DNA of 64,000 bases from Microbacterium sp. LWH3-1.2. GTDB taxonomy: Bacteria > Actinomycetota > Actinomycetes > Actinomycetales > Microbacteriaceae. Both the position numbers and the translations under genes were made by a program. Positions within the stretch are counted from its first letter, which is position 1. The number at the start of each line of letters is the position of its first letter. The notes under the pieces are model-generated. The model did not search any database, was not told the DNA's origin, and worked only from the letters and a program-made list of their open reading frames with translations. This document shows positions 34,969 through 43,199 of this stretch, one piece after another. The stretch spans positions 3,596,001 through 3,660,000 of the forward strand of contig NZ_JBEGIK010000001.1 in assembly GCF_040675855.1 (NCBI RefSeq). The letters run 5' to 3'.

Positions 34969-36195
34969 TTACGCGCGGGCGACACTCAGGGTTTGACGCG
35001 CGATCTCGAGCTCCTCGTCGGTCGGCACGACGAGCACGGTCACCTTCGAGGCATCCGTCGAGATGACCCGGATGCCCCGTTCGGGGCTTTCGTTGCGCAC
35101 CGGATCGAGCTCGACGCCTGCGAAGCCGAGCGTCTCGAGCGCTCCGGCACGCACGAGGGGTGCGTTCTCGCCCACCCCGGCCGTGAACGAGATGACGTCC
35201 GCGCCGCCGAGCTGCGCGAGGTAGGCGCCGGCGTAGGCGCGCAGCCGATGCACGTACACCTCGAACGCCAGGATCGCCTTCTCCTCGCCGCGTTCGATGG
35301 CGGCACGGATGTCGCGCAGATCGTTGGAGCCCGCGAGCCCCAGCAGTCCGCTGCGCTTGTTGAGCAGGTCGTCCAGGTCGTCGACCGACATGCCGGCGCG
35401 CCGCTCGAGCTGGAACAGGACCGCCGGGTCGATGTCGCCCGAGCGCGTGCCCATCACGAGCCCCTCGAGAGGGGTGAACCCCATCGAGGTGTCGATCGAG
35501 CGGCCACCGTCGATCGCGGTGACCGAGGCCCCGTTGCCGAGGTGGAACACGATCTGCCTGAGCTCGGCGAGCGGGCGCCCGAGGAAGGCGGCCGCGGCCT
35601 CGCTCACGAACTTGTGCGACGTGCCGTGGAAGCCGTACCGGCGGATGCGATGGGATGCTGCGACTTCGACGTCGATCGCGTAGGTGTAGGCCGCGGGCCC
35701 CAGCGTCTGATGGAACGCGGTGTCGAACACGGCCACGTGCGGCACGTCGGGGAACGCCCTGCGGGCGGCGACGATCCCGGCGAGATTCGCCGGGTTGTGC
35801 AGGGGAGCGAGCACTGACAGCTCGTCGATGTTGATCTCGACGAGCGGCGTGATCAGGGTGGGCTCGAAGAAGCGCGCGCCGCCGTGCACGACCCGGTGCC
35901 CGACGGCGACGGGCGGCGTCTCGTCGAGCGACGGGCCGTCGGACGCGAATGCCTCGAGCATCACGGCGAAGCCCGCAGTGTGGTCGGGGATGGGGAGCTC
36001 CCGCGTGCGCGTGGCGTCGAGGAACGCCGGCGAGGGCCCGTCCGTCGGAGTCGGGTACACGGTGTGGCGGGCGACGCCGATCGGGTCGCCGATGCGTTCG
36101 ACGAGGCCTGACGCGAGCGTGCGCTCGGTGTCCATGTCGAGGAGCTGGTACTTGAACGACGATGAGCCGCTGTTGATGACGAGCACCGGGGTCAT
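34969..36195 (-). CDS. ackA: Acetate kinase
   Basis: A 408-residue ASKHA-fold kinase interconverting acetyl phosphate and acetate with ATP formation. Motifs: VLVINSGSSSFKYQL at the N-terminus, VGHRVVHGG, VAVFDTAFHQT, RRYGFHGTSHKFV, FHLGNGASVTAIDGG and TAGVGENAP. ATG at 36195, 31 nt after the pta stop. pta-ackA form the reversible overflow/acetate assimilation pathway and balance acs at 3.7 kb. The ORF continues upstream to 36555 without coding character. Confidence 0.96.
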   Translation of the reverse strand: MTPVLVINSGSSSFKYQLLDMDTERTLASGLVERIGDPIGVARHTVYPTPTDGPSPAFLDATRTRELPIPDHTAGFAVMLEAFASDGPSLDETPPVAVGHRVVHGGARFFEPTLITPLVEINIDELSVLAPLHNPANLAGIVAARRAFPDVPHVAVFDTAFHQTLGPAAYTYAIDVEVAASHRIRRYGFHGTSHKFVSEAAAAFLGRPLAELRQIVFHLGNGASVTAIDGGRSIDTSMGFTPLEGLVMGTRSGDIDPAVLFQLERRAGMSVDDLDDLLNKRSGLLGLAGSNDLRDIRAAIERGEEKAILAFEVYVHRLRAYAGAYLAQLGGADVISFTAGVGENAPLVRAGALETLGFAGVELDPVRNESPERGIRVISTDASKVTVLVVPTDEELEIARQTLSVARA

Positions 36196-36226
36196 CGCGC
36201 GTTCCCTTCTTGTTCCGGTCGCCGTC

Positions 36227-38374
36227 TCAGCGACCGGCCTCCTGCGCCTGGATCGCGGTGATGGCGATCGTGTTGACGATGTCGTCGACGAGGGCGCCGC
36301 GAGAGAGGTCGTTGATGGGCTTGTTGAGGCCCTGCAGCACCGGTCCGATCGCGACGGCGCCCGCGGATCGCTGCACCGCCTTATAGGTGTTGTTGCCCGT
36401 GTTGAGGTCGGGGAAGACGAACACCGTCGCGCGTCCGGCGACCGCGGACCCGGGCATCTTGGCGGCGGCGACCGCGGCATCGGCCGCCGCGTCGTACTGG
36501 ATCGGCCCTTCCACGAGCAGCTCCGGGGCCCGCGAGCGGACGAGGGCGGTCGCATCCCTCACCTTCTCCACGTCGGCACCCGTTCCGGACTCCCCCGTCG
36601 AGTACGACAGCATCGCCACCCGCGGATCGATGCCGAACTGCGCCGCGGTCGCCGCCGACGAGATCGCGATGTCGGCGAGCTGCTCGCTCGTGGGGTCCGG
36701 GATGACGGCGCAGTCCCCGTAGACCAGCACCCGGTCGGCGAGCGCCATGAGGAACACGCTCGAAACGACCGAGACGCCCGGCTTGGTCTTGATGATCTCG
36801 AACGCGGGCCGGATCGTGTGCGCCGTCGTGTGCGCGGCGCCGGACACCATGCCGTCGGCGAGGCCGAGGTGCACCATCATCGTGCCGAAGTACGAGACAT
36901 CCGTCACGGTGTCGGCCGCCTGCCGGACCGTGACGCCCTTGTGGGTGCGCAGGCGCGCGTACTCCTCCGCGAACCTGTGCACGTGCACGGCGTCCAGCGG
37001 CGACAGCACCTCGGCGGACTGGATGTCGATTCCCAGCTCGATCGCCCGCGCCCGCACCTCGAAGGGCTCGCCGAGGATCACGAGGTCGGCGATGCCGCGC
37101 TTGAGCACCGTCGCGGCGGCCCGCAGCACGCGGTCGTCGTCACCCTCGGGCAGCACGATGCGCTTGCGCTGCGCGCGCGCCCGCTCGATGAGCTGGAACT
37201 CGAACATGAGCGGCGTTACCACCGTCGCGCGGGCGAGGCCGAACGCGACGAGCAGCTCGTCGGTGTCGACGCTCTGCTCGAAGAGGGCGAGAGCCGTGTC
37301 GTAGCGGCGCTGCGAGTCGGCGGCGAGGCGCCCGCGGGTGCCCATGATGCGCACCGCCGTCTCGTAGGTGCCGAGCTCCGTCGTGATGATGGGCACGCTC
37401 GAGCCCAGGCCGTCGATGAGGCGCGTCACCGTCTCGGGCAGCTCGAAGCCGCCATTGAGCACGATGCCCGAGATCGAGGGGAACGTGCCCGACGCGTTCG
37501 CGAGCAGCGTCGCCAACAGCACCTCGGAGCGGTCGGCCGGGATGATGACGACCGCACCCTCGAGCAGGCGCGGCAGCACGTTCACCATCGACATGCCCGC
37601 GACCACGACCGCCAGCGCTTCGCGCGTGAGCCGACCCGGATCGCCGGCGAGCATCTCCCCGTCGACGGAGCGCATGATGCCGCGGATCGAGGGTGCGACG
37701 AGGTACCGGTCCTCGGGGATCGCCCAGACGGGAACCGGCGTGGCCGCAGCGGCGCCGTCGAGGTGCACGCGGATCGAGCGGCGGATGGCTTCGAGCGTCT
37801 CGTCGGAGCGCTCCGCGTCGGCGCGGTTCGCGACGACCGCGAACAGCTTCGCACGACCGTGGGCGAGCTCGGCGAGCGCGAGGTCGGCGATCTGCCCCAT
37901 CTCGGCGGGGGTGCGCGCGACAGACGAGCCGAGCTGCTCGGGCTGGGTCTGGTTCTGCGCCGAGCGGCCTCCGAGCACGAGCAGCACGGGGGCGCCGAGG
38001 TTCGCGGCGATACGGGCGTTGTAGGCGAGCTCCGCGGGACTGCCCACGTCGGTGTAGTCGCTGCCGACGATGACGACGGCGTCGCACTGGGCCTCGACGG
38101 CCTTGTAACGCTCGACGATCGTCGCGAGCGCAGCATCCGGATCGTGCCTGACGTCGTCGTACGTGACGCCGATGCAGTCGTCGTACGGCAGGTCGACGCC
38201 GTCGTGGTCGAGCAGCATCTCGAGCACGTAGTCGCGCTCCACGGTGGACCGCGCGATCGCCCGGAACACGCCCACCCGCGCGGTCGCGTGACTCAGCGCG
38301 TCGAGCACACCGAGCGCGACCGTGGACTTCCCCGAATGACCCTCTGCCGACGTGATGTAGATGCTCTGCGCCAC
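36227..38374 (-). CDS. pta: Phosphate acetyltransferase
   Basis: A 715-residue long-form Pta that transfers acetyl between CoA and phosphate. The N-terminal third is a BioD/P-loop-like domain (SIYITSAEGHSGKSTVALGVL), then a DRTGG-type regulatory domain, and the C-terminal PTA_PTB catalytic domain (IVLPEGDDDRVLRAA, YGDCAVIPDP, AMLSYSTGESG, FPDLNTGNN). This three-domain layout matches E. coli-type and actinobacterial Pta. GTG at 38374 lies 6 nt after TAGGCT, so the pta-ackA message is probably leaderless. It is divergent from a Nudix gene. Confidence 0.95.
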   Translation of the reverse strand: MAQSIYITSAEGHSGKSTVALGVLDALSHATARVGVFRAIARSTVERDYVLEMLLDHDGVDLPYDDCIGVTYDDVRHDPDAALATIVERYKAVEAQCDAVVIVGSDYTDVGSPAELAYNARIAANLGAPVLLVLGGRSAQNQTQPEQLGSSVARTPAEMGQIADLALAELAHGRAKLFAVVANRADAERSDETLEAIRRSIRVHLDGAAAATPVPVWAIPEDRYLVAPSIRGIMRSVDGEMLAGDPGRLTREALAVVVAGMSMVNVLPRLLEGAVVIIPADRSEVLLATLLANASGTFPSISGIVLNGGFELPETVTRLIDGLGSSVPIITTELGTYETAVRIMGTRGRLAADSQRRYDTALALFEQSVDTDELLVAFGLARATVVTPLMFEFQLIERARAQRKRIVLPEGDDDRVLRAAATVLKRGIADLVILGEPFEVRARAIELGIDIQSAEVLSPLDAVHVHRFAEEYARLRTHKGVTVRQAADTVTDVSYFGTMMVHLGLADGMVSGAAHTTAHTIRPAFEIIKTKPGVSVVSSVFLMALADRVLVYGDCAVIPDPTSEQLADIAISSAATAAQFGIDPRVAMLSYSTGESGTGADVEKVRDATALVRSRAPELLVEGPIQYDAAADAAVAAAKMPGSAVAGRATVFVFPDLNTGNNTYKAVQRSAGAVAIGPVLQGLNKPINDLSRGALVDDIVNTIAITAIQAQEAGR

Positions 38375-38380
38375 GCGTCC

Positions 38381-38386
38381 AGCCTA
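38381..38386 (-). promoter_or_regulatory. -10 element of pta-ackA (leaderless)
   Basis: Minus-strand TAGGCT, 6 nt, GTG at 38374; identical hexamer and spacing to dnaX. Confidence 0.5.
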
Positions 38387-38471
38387 TGGGCGACACGGAT
38401 GCTGCGGCCAGGCGTGCCACCGGATCAAGAGCAGCATGCAGTCCCCTGGGCGGATGCGCGGCCGCCGCGGA

Positions 38472-38477
38472 TACCCT
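38472..38477 (+). promoter_or_regulatory. -10 element of Nudix gene (leaderless)
   Basis: TACCCT, 7 nt, ATG at 38485. Confidence 0.42.
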
Positions 38478-38484
38478 CGACGGC

Positions 38485-39156
38485 ATGCACGAACCCCGCC
38501 CTGGAATCGACGTCCCCGATCACCGCGGCCGCACCGGCCTCGACCGGACGGGACGCGATCTGGACCGCAACCCGGACGTGCGGGTGACCGATGTCGAGGT
38601 GCTCGCCTCGGCGTGGCACGTGCTGCGGCGCACGACGCTGGAATACCGAGGGCCGTCGGGCGGATGGGAGACGCAGCAGCGCGAGACGTACGACCGCGGC
38701 AACGGCGCGACGGTGCTGCTGTACGACCGGGCGCGGCGCACGGTGCTGCTCACGCGCCAGTTCCGGTACCCGGTCTACATCAACGACCACCCCGACGGGA
38801 TGCTGATCGAGACCGCCGCCGGACTCCTCGACGAGGACGACCCGTCCACCGCGATCCGGCGCGAAGCGGTCGAGGAGACCGGCGTGGACATCGGCGAGCT
38901 CCAGCACGTGTGGGACGTGTACATGAGCCCCGGCTCGGTCACCGAGCGGCTGCACTTCTTCGCCGCGGCTTACGACGGCGCGGCGGGGATCGGCGAGCGT
39001 GGGGGCCTGGCGGAGGAGGGCGAGCACATCGAACTGGTGGAGCTCGTCATCGACGACGCGCTCGCGATGGTCCGCGACGGACGGATCCAGGACGCGAAGA
39101 CCATCATGCTGCTGCAGTGGTCGGTGCTGGAGGGCCCCTTCGCCCGGAAAGATTAA
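38485..39156 (+). CDS. Nudix hydrolase (NudK/GDP-mannose pyrophosphatase-like)
   Basis: A 223-residue Nudix enzyme. The Nudix helix is AIRREAVEETGVD, preceded by LIETAAGLLDEDDPS, which is the arrangement of the NudK/ADP-sugar pyrophosphatase subgroup; RNPDVRVTDVEVLA near residue 30 also fits NudK. Substrate unknown (GDP-mannose or ADP-ribose type). I chose ATG at 38485 (MHEPRPGID) because of the TACCCT hexamer 7 nt upstream. Its stop lies 2 nt from the 3' end of the SRP RNA encoded on the other strand. Confidence 0.85.
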   Translation: MHEPRPGIDVPDHRGRTGLDRTGRDLDRNPDVRVTDVEVLASAWHVLRRTTLEYRGPSGGWETQQRETYDRGNGATVLLYDRARRTVLLTRQFRYPVYINDHPDGMLIETAAGLLDEDDPSTAIRREAVEETGVDIGELQHVWDVYMSPGSVTERLHFFAAAYDGAAGIGERGGLAEEGEHIELVELVIDDALAMVRDGRIQDAKTIMLLQWSVLEGPFARKD

Positions 39157-39157
39157 G

Positions 39158-39244
39158 ACTCTCCGCGAACCCGGCAGAGCCTGGTTACCCTTGCTACGTT
39201 TCCGTCCTGGGGGAGTTGGCCTGGATGCCGCCTCGCGGAGAGCT
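39158..39244 (-). ncRNA. ffs: Signal recognition particle RNA (small bacterial type)
   Basis: The minus-strand transcript folds with terminal stem CTCTCCGCGA/TCGCGGAGAG (39159-39168 with 39233-39242) and contains the SRP domain IV hallmark: CCCAGGACG, a GAAA (GNRA) tetraloop, CGTAGCAAGG and GTAACCAGG. Length about 87 nt suits the small SRP RNA, which lacks the Alu domain. A TAGACT -10 element at 39251-39256 places +1 at 39244. The terminal stem followed by TCTTAATCTTT can end transcription. It partners Ffh in membrane targeting. Confidence 0.9.
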
Positions 39245-39250
39245 GGCTCA

Positions 39251-39256
39251 AGTCTA
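39251..39256 (-). promoter_or_regulatory. -10 element of SRP RNA
   Basis: Minus-strand TAGACT, 6 nt before the RNA 5' end. It supports the TANNNT spacing rule used for the leaderless genes. Confidence 0.5.
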
Positions 39257-39279
39257 ACCCGTCCGGCGGCGGCCCGACG

Positions 39280-39978
39280 TCACACCACCAGCGGCCCCAG
39301 GCGCACGGCCAGAGGCTGCAGCACCGACAGCACCTGAGACGGGTCGTCGGCACGGTGGCGGGGACCGGAGAATCCCACCGCACCCGCCAGGCTCCCCGTG
39401 GCGTCGCGGATCGGCACCGCGACGCAGCCGTACCCCGGAACAAGCTCGCCGAGCTGGCGGGTCGCGCCGAGATCGGCGAGGTCCTGCCGCGCCGCGTCCT
39501 CCCCTCTCCCCTGCTCGATCCGCAGCAGGCGTCCGAGCGCGAACCGCTCGGGCTCGCGGGCGAGACGCACCTCGTCCGAGAAGGGGAAGTCGGGGTCGGC
39601 GTCGACCATAGAGACACGGCCGTCCACGAACAGCACCACGTGCACGCCGCCGCGCAGGGCCGTGCGGGCCTCGGCCACGACGCCGCGAGCCGCCGACGTC
39701 AGGCGCGCGGGTCCCGCCGCCACGGCGGCCAGCTGCACCACCTTCGCCCCCAGGGCGAACCCCGCGAGGTCGGGGGTGCGGACGAGGTACTCGTCCTGCA
39801 CGAGGAGGTTGAGCAGGCGATAGGCGGTCGCACGCGGGAGGCCGAGCTCGAGTGAGATCTCGCGCGCGGTGGCGCCTGCACCGAGGTGCGCCACCGCCTC
39901 GAGCACCGTCAGCGCGCTGTGCACCGCCTTCGGCTGGCGCGCCGTCAGCGTCGGACCCGACGCCGGCAGCTCACCCAC
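39280..39978 (-). CDS. IclR family transcriptional regulator
   Basis: A 232-residue regulator with an N-terminal winged helix (SALTVLEAVAHLG, LGLPRATAYRLLNLL, residues ~18-75) and a C-terminal effector domain ending GAVGFSG. It is slightly shorter than the usual 250 residues. GTG at 39978 lies inside the end of the upstream permease gene (stop 39971), an 8-nt overlap, so it is translated from the permease message. It probably controls the two flanking permease operons and the amine oxidase (inference). Confidence 0.87.
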   Translation of the reverse strand: MGELPASGPTLTARQPKAVHSALTVLEAVAHLGAGATAREISLELGLPRATAYRLLNLLVQDEYLVRTPDLAGFALGAKVVQLAAVAAGPARLTSAARGVVAEARTALRGGVHVVLFVDGRVSMVDADPDFPFSDEVRLAREPERFALGRLLRIEQGRGEDAARQDLADLGATRQLGELVPGYGCVAVPIRDATGSLAGAVGFSGPRHRADDPSQVLSVLQPLAVRLGPLVV

Positions 39979-41470
39979 CGCCGGTTCGCCCCCCGCGGGC
40001 GACGCCGCCCAGCACCTGCGACGCGACAGGTTCGTCGTACGAGCCGATGCCGGCGAGAGACGACGGGCCGCGACGAAGCCGACCGAGCACGGCGATCGCC
40101 GAGATCACGGCGATCCCCGCCGCGACCCACACCGCGACGCCCCCCGCTGCGGCGTCGACCGCGAAGAATGTGACCAGGGCGCCGGTGAGGACGACCGCCG
40201 ACACCGTCGCCGCGACGGTCGACCCGAGAGTCTGCTCGCCGATGCGGCGGAGGAAGACCGGTGCCGCCACGCACACCAGGGTGTACGCGACGATGTAGCC
40301 GGCGCCGCCCACGGCGATCGTGACGTGCATCGCGTCGCGGATGTCGAGCCCTGAGACGAGGAGCAGGAACGGCACTCCCGCGATGACGGGGAACGCCAGT
40401 GCGACCGCCCCGATCGGCGTCCCGAAGCGCGGATGGGCGCGACCGGCCGGAGCCGGCAGCACCCCGTCACGGCCCATCGTGAACAGCACCCGTGTCAGGG
40501 CGGTCGTCGACCCGATGGCGCACGCGATGAAGGAAGCCGCGATGCCGATGTCGGCGACGACCCCCCAGCCGCCCAGCCCGTACGCCGCCGCGAGCTCGTT
40601 GATCGGCGAGGCGCTCTCGCCGAGCGGCGCCCCGAGCGCATCGAATCCCGCGACCTGTGTCACTGCCGCCAGCACGTAGAGGCCGCCCGACAGCACCACC
40701 GTCCACACGATCGCGCGCGGGACGTTGCGCAGCGGCGCCCGTGCCTCGACACCGAGCGTCGAGGCGCTCTCGAACCCGACGAACGCGGTGAGGGCGATGA
40801 CCGACCCGGCGGCGAGCGCCGCCGGGTTGGCGTCCCCGACGCCGAGCACCCGCCACGGGTCGATCGGACCGATCCGGACCAGCAGCACCACCAGCAGCAC
40901 CGCGATCAGCGCGACCGAGAGCACCTCGACGAGGAGCGCGATGCGCGACGAGATGCGGATGCCGCGCACCAGCACGACGGCCACGAACGCGGACTCGGCG
41001 GCCAGGACGCCGGCGAGGGTGCCGGGGCCACCCGCCGCAGGCCACACGGACTCGAGCAGGAACGTGACGTAGTACGCGCCGCCGAGGAGCGCGAACATCG
41101 CGATGGCGCCGTAACCGACGAGGATCGCGGCACCGGATGCGAGGCCGGCGCCCGAGCCGAGGCCGCGCGCCGTGTAGGTGTAGGTCGAGCCGGCGGCGGC
41201 GAGCCGGCGTGCGAACTGAGAGATCGTCCGGGCGACCAGAAGGCTGAGCACCGCCGCCAGGAGGATGGACAGCACGGTCGCCGACGGCGAGATGCCTGCC
41301 ACGAGCAGCACGACGGTGGTCGCCGCGGCGGCGGGCGCGACCGCCGCCACGGACTGCGCGAGCACGTCGAAGAACCCGACGCTGCGGCGGTCGAGTCCGT
41401 CGAGCGGCGAACGCGCTCCGAAGTCGTGGACGGGGTCGGGTCGCGCGATCGCGCGCTCGAGTGCGGTCAT
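39971..41470 (-). CDS. APC superfamily permease (amino acid/amine)
   Basis: A 499-residue twelve-helix transporter. The N-terminus is hydrophilic (MTALERAIARPDPVHDFGA), helix 1 region is VGFFDVLAQSVAAVAPAAAA, with GSTYTYTARGLGSGAGLASG after helix 2 and FVGFESASTLGVEARAP near helix 6, all typical of APC permeases. It is divergent from a second APC permease with an amine oxidase, so amines or aromatic amino acids are plausible substrates. ATG at 41470 has GGAGG 5 nt upstream; the longer ORF is not supported. Confidence 0.88.
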   Translation of the reverse strand: MTALERAIARPDPVHDFGARSPLDGLDRRSVGFFDVLAQSVAAVAPAAAATTVVLLVAGISPSATVLSILLAAVLSLLVARTISQFARRLAAAGSTYTYTARGLGSGAGLASGAAILVGYGAIAMFALLGGAYYVTFLLESVWPAAGGPGTLAGVLAAESAFVAVVLVRGIRISSRIALLVEVLSVALIAVLLVVLLVRIGPIDPWRVLGVGDANPAALAAGSVIALTAFVGFESASTLGVEARAPLRNVPRAIVWTVVLSGGLYVLAAVTQVAGFDALGAPLGESASPINELAAAYGLGGWGVVADIGIAASFIACAIGSTTALTRVLFTMGRDGVLPAPAGRAHPRFGTPIGAVALAFPVIAGVPFLLLVSGLDIRDAMHVTIAVGGAGYIVAYTLVCVAAPVFLRRIGEQTLGSTVAATVSAVVLTGALVTFFAVDAAAGGVAVWVAAGIAVISAIAVLGRLRRGPSSLAGIGSYDEPVASQVLGGVARGGRTGGG

Positions 41471-41598
41471 GTCGCCTCCGGTGGTGCGAGCCAGACGATA
41501 CGCGCGCGCGGTTGCCGCGCCGCTTCCCCCGTGTTTCGCCCGTGTATCGCCCGAATGAGACACGGCCGCCCGCCGATCTCACTCGGCGTGCGCGAGGT

Positions 41599-41612
41599 TT
41601 CACAGGGGTGAA
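41599..41612. promoter_or_regulatory. Inverted repeat in divergent permease region
   Basis: TTCAC (41599-41603), 4 nt, GTGAA (41608-41612). It is a candidate operator for the IclR protein; a 5-bp arm alone is weak evidence. Confidence 0.25.
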
Positions 41613-41680
41613 GCGGCCGTGCAATCCGCCGGAGCCAGGCTCGCAGCATCCCGTTTCCCCATCCGTCCGGAGGTCCCGCC

Positions 41681-43156
41681 ATGACCCAGCTCGAATCGAA
41701 GGGGGTCGAGGCGTCCGCCAAGCGGACGCTCACCGGCTCGCTCGGAGTCACCGCCATCGTCTTCATGGTGGTCGCCGCCGCATCCCCGCTCACCGTGATC
41801 GGCGGCGCCGCGCCGCTGGGCATGCTGCTGGGCAACGGGATCGGCTTCCCTGCGCTGTACGCGATCAGCGCCGTCATCCTGCTGCTGTTCTCGGTGGGCC
41901 TGGCGACGATGACCCGCCATGTGCCCAGGCCCGGCGCCTTCTTCACCTACGTCGGCTACGGCCTCGGCCGATCGACCGGCCTCGCCAGCGCATGGATCGC
42001 GATGCTCACGTACACCACCATCCAGGTGTCGGTGTACGGCTACATCGGCTACATCCTGTCGGTCACGCTGCAGTCCCTCGGGGGTCCCGCCCTGCCGTGG
42101 TGGCTCATGTCGCTGGCGACCATCGCCGTCGTCGGCGTGCTCGGCTACCGCCACATCGACCTGTCGAGCAAGGTGCTCGGCGTGCTCCTCGTCGCCGAGG
42201 TCGGGATCGTGCTCGCGATGGTGGTCGTGGTCGTCGCGACGGGCGGTGCCGAGGGGCTCAGCCTCGCGCCGTTCGAGCCGGCCAACATCTCGAGCGGCTC
42301 CCCCGGTGTCGGGCTCATGTTCGCGATCGCCGCCTTCATCGGCTTCGAGGCGACTGCGATCTTCCGCGACGAGGCGAAGGATCCGAACCGCACGATCCCG
42401 CGCGCCACCTACGCCGCGGTCATCGGCATCGGCGTCTTCTACACGCTCGCTTCGTGGGGACTCGTGATGGCGTGGGGTCCGAGCGGCGTCATCGACAAGA
42501 TCGCCGAGGATCCCGGCACATTCATCATCGCGACGATGGCCCGCTACCTCGGCCCGTTCGGCGAGGTCGCGGTCAACATCCTCCTCATCACCGCGATGTT
42601 CGCGTGCGTGCTGTCGTTCCACAACGTCGTCACCCGCTACCAGCACTCGATGGCGAACGCCGGCGTGCTGCCCGACACGCTCGGCGCGGTGCACGCCAAG
42701 CACCTCTCGCCGCACGTGTCGTCGCTCGTGCAGACGGCCACCGCCGTCGTCTTGATCGCGGCGTTCGCGGTGCTCGGCCTCGACCCCGTCCTGCAGGTGT
42801 TCACGTGGTTCGCCGGCGTCGCAACACTCGCCATCGCGATCCTGATGGCGGTGACGTCGGTGGCCGTGATCGTCTACTTCGTCAAGACGAAGAAGGACGG
42901 CCGCGTCTGGAACACGGTGATCGCGCCCGCCCTCGGATTCATCGGGCTCGTGCTGTCGGCGGCGCTCATCGTCGCCTACTTCCCGATCATGGTCGGCGAC
43001 GTCGACGCGGACGGCAACCCCGTGTTCGGCACCGTCAGCTGGTTCCTCCTGGGCCTCGTGGTGGTCGTCCCGGCCATCGGCTACGCGCAGGCTGCGTGGA
43101 TCAAGAACCGGCGCCCCGCCGCCTACGCGAAGCTCACCGACTCGATCGCCGGCTGA
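41681..43156 (+). CDS. APC superfamily permease (first gene of amine oxidase operon)
   Basis: A 491-residue twelve-helix permease. Helix 1 follows LTGSLGVTAIVFMVVAAASP, then PRPGAFFTYVGYGLGRSTGL after helix 2 and FIGFEATAIFRDEAKDP near helix 6, consistent with amine/amino-acid APC members. A short extracytoplasmic loop DVDADGNPVFG lies near the end. ATG at 41681 follows CGGAGG. It is 43 bp upstream of a copper amine oxidase with AAAGGAG between, so uptake and oxidation of a primary amine are probably co-expressed. Confidence 0.9.
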   Translation: MTQLESKGVEASAKRTLTGSLGVTAIVFMVVAAASPLTVIGGAAPLGMLLGNGIGFPALYAISAVILLLFSVGLATMTRHVPRPGAFFTYVGYGLGRSTGLASAWIAMLTYTTIQVSVYGYIGYILSVTLQSLGGPALPWWLMSLATIAVVGVLGYRHIDLSSKVLGVLLVAEVGIVLAMVVVVVATGGAEGLSLAPFEPANISSGSPGVGLMFAIAAFIGFEATAIFRDEAKDPNRTIPRATYAAVIGIGVFYTLASWGLVMAWGPSGVIDKIAEDPGTFIIATMARYLGPFGEVAVNILLITAMFACVLSFHNVVTRYQHSMANAGVLPDTLGAVHAKHLSPHVSSLVQTATAVVLIAAFAVLGLDPVLQVFTWFAGVATLAIAILMAVTSVAVIVYFVKTKKDGRVWNTVIAPALGFIGLVLSAALIVAYFPIMVGDVDADGNPVFGTVSWFLLGLVVVVPAIGYAQAAWIKNRRPAAYAKLTDSIAG

Positions 43157-43199
43157 CGGCCGCCGATCCATCCCGCAACACCCGCAACAAAGGAGAACC

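Noticed and set aside
41599..41612. Firm IclR operator in the divergent permease region
   Set aside because: Five-bp arms occur often by chance and do not match the usual IclR site; kept only as a low-confidence feature.
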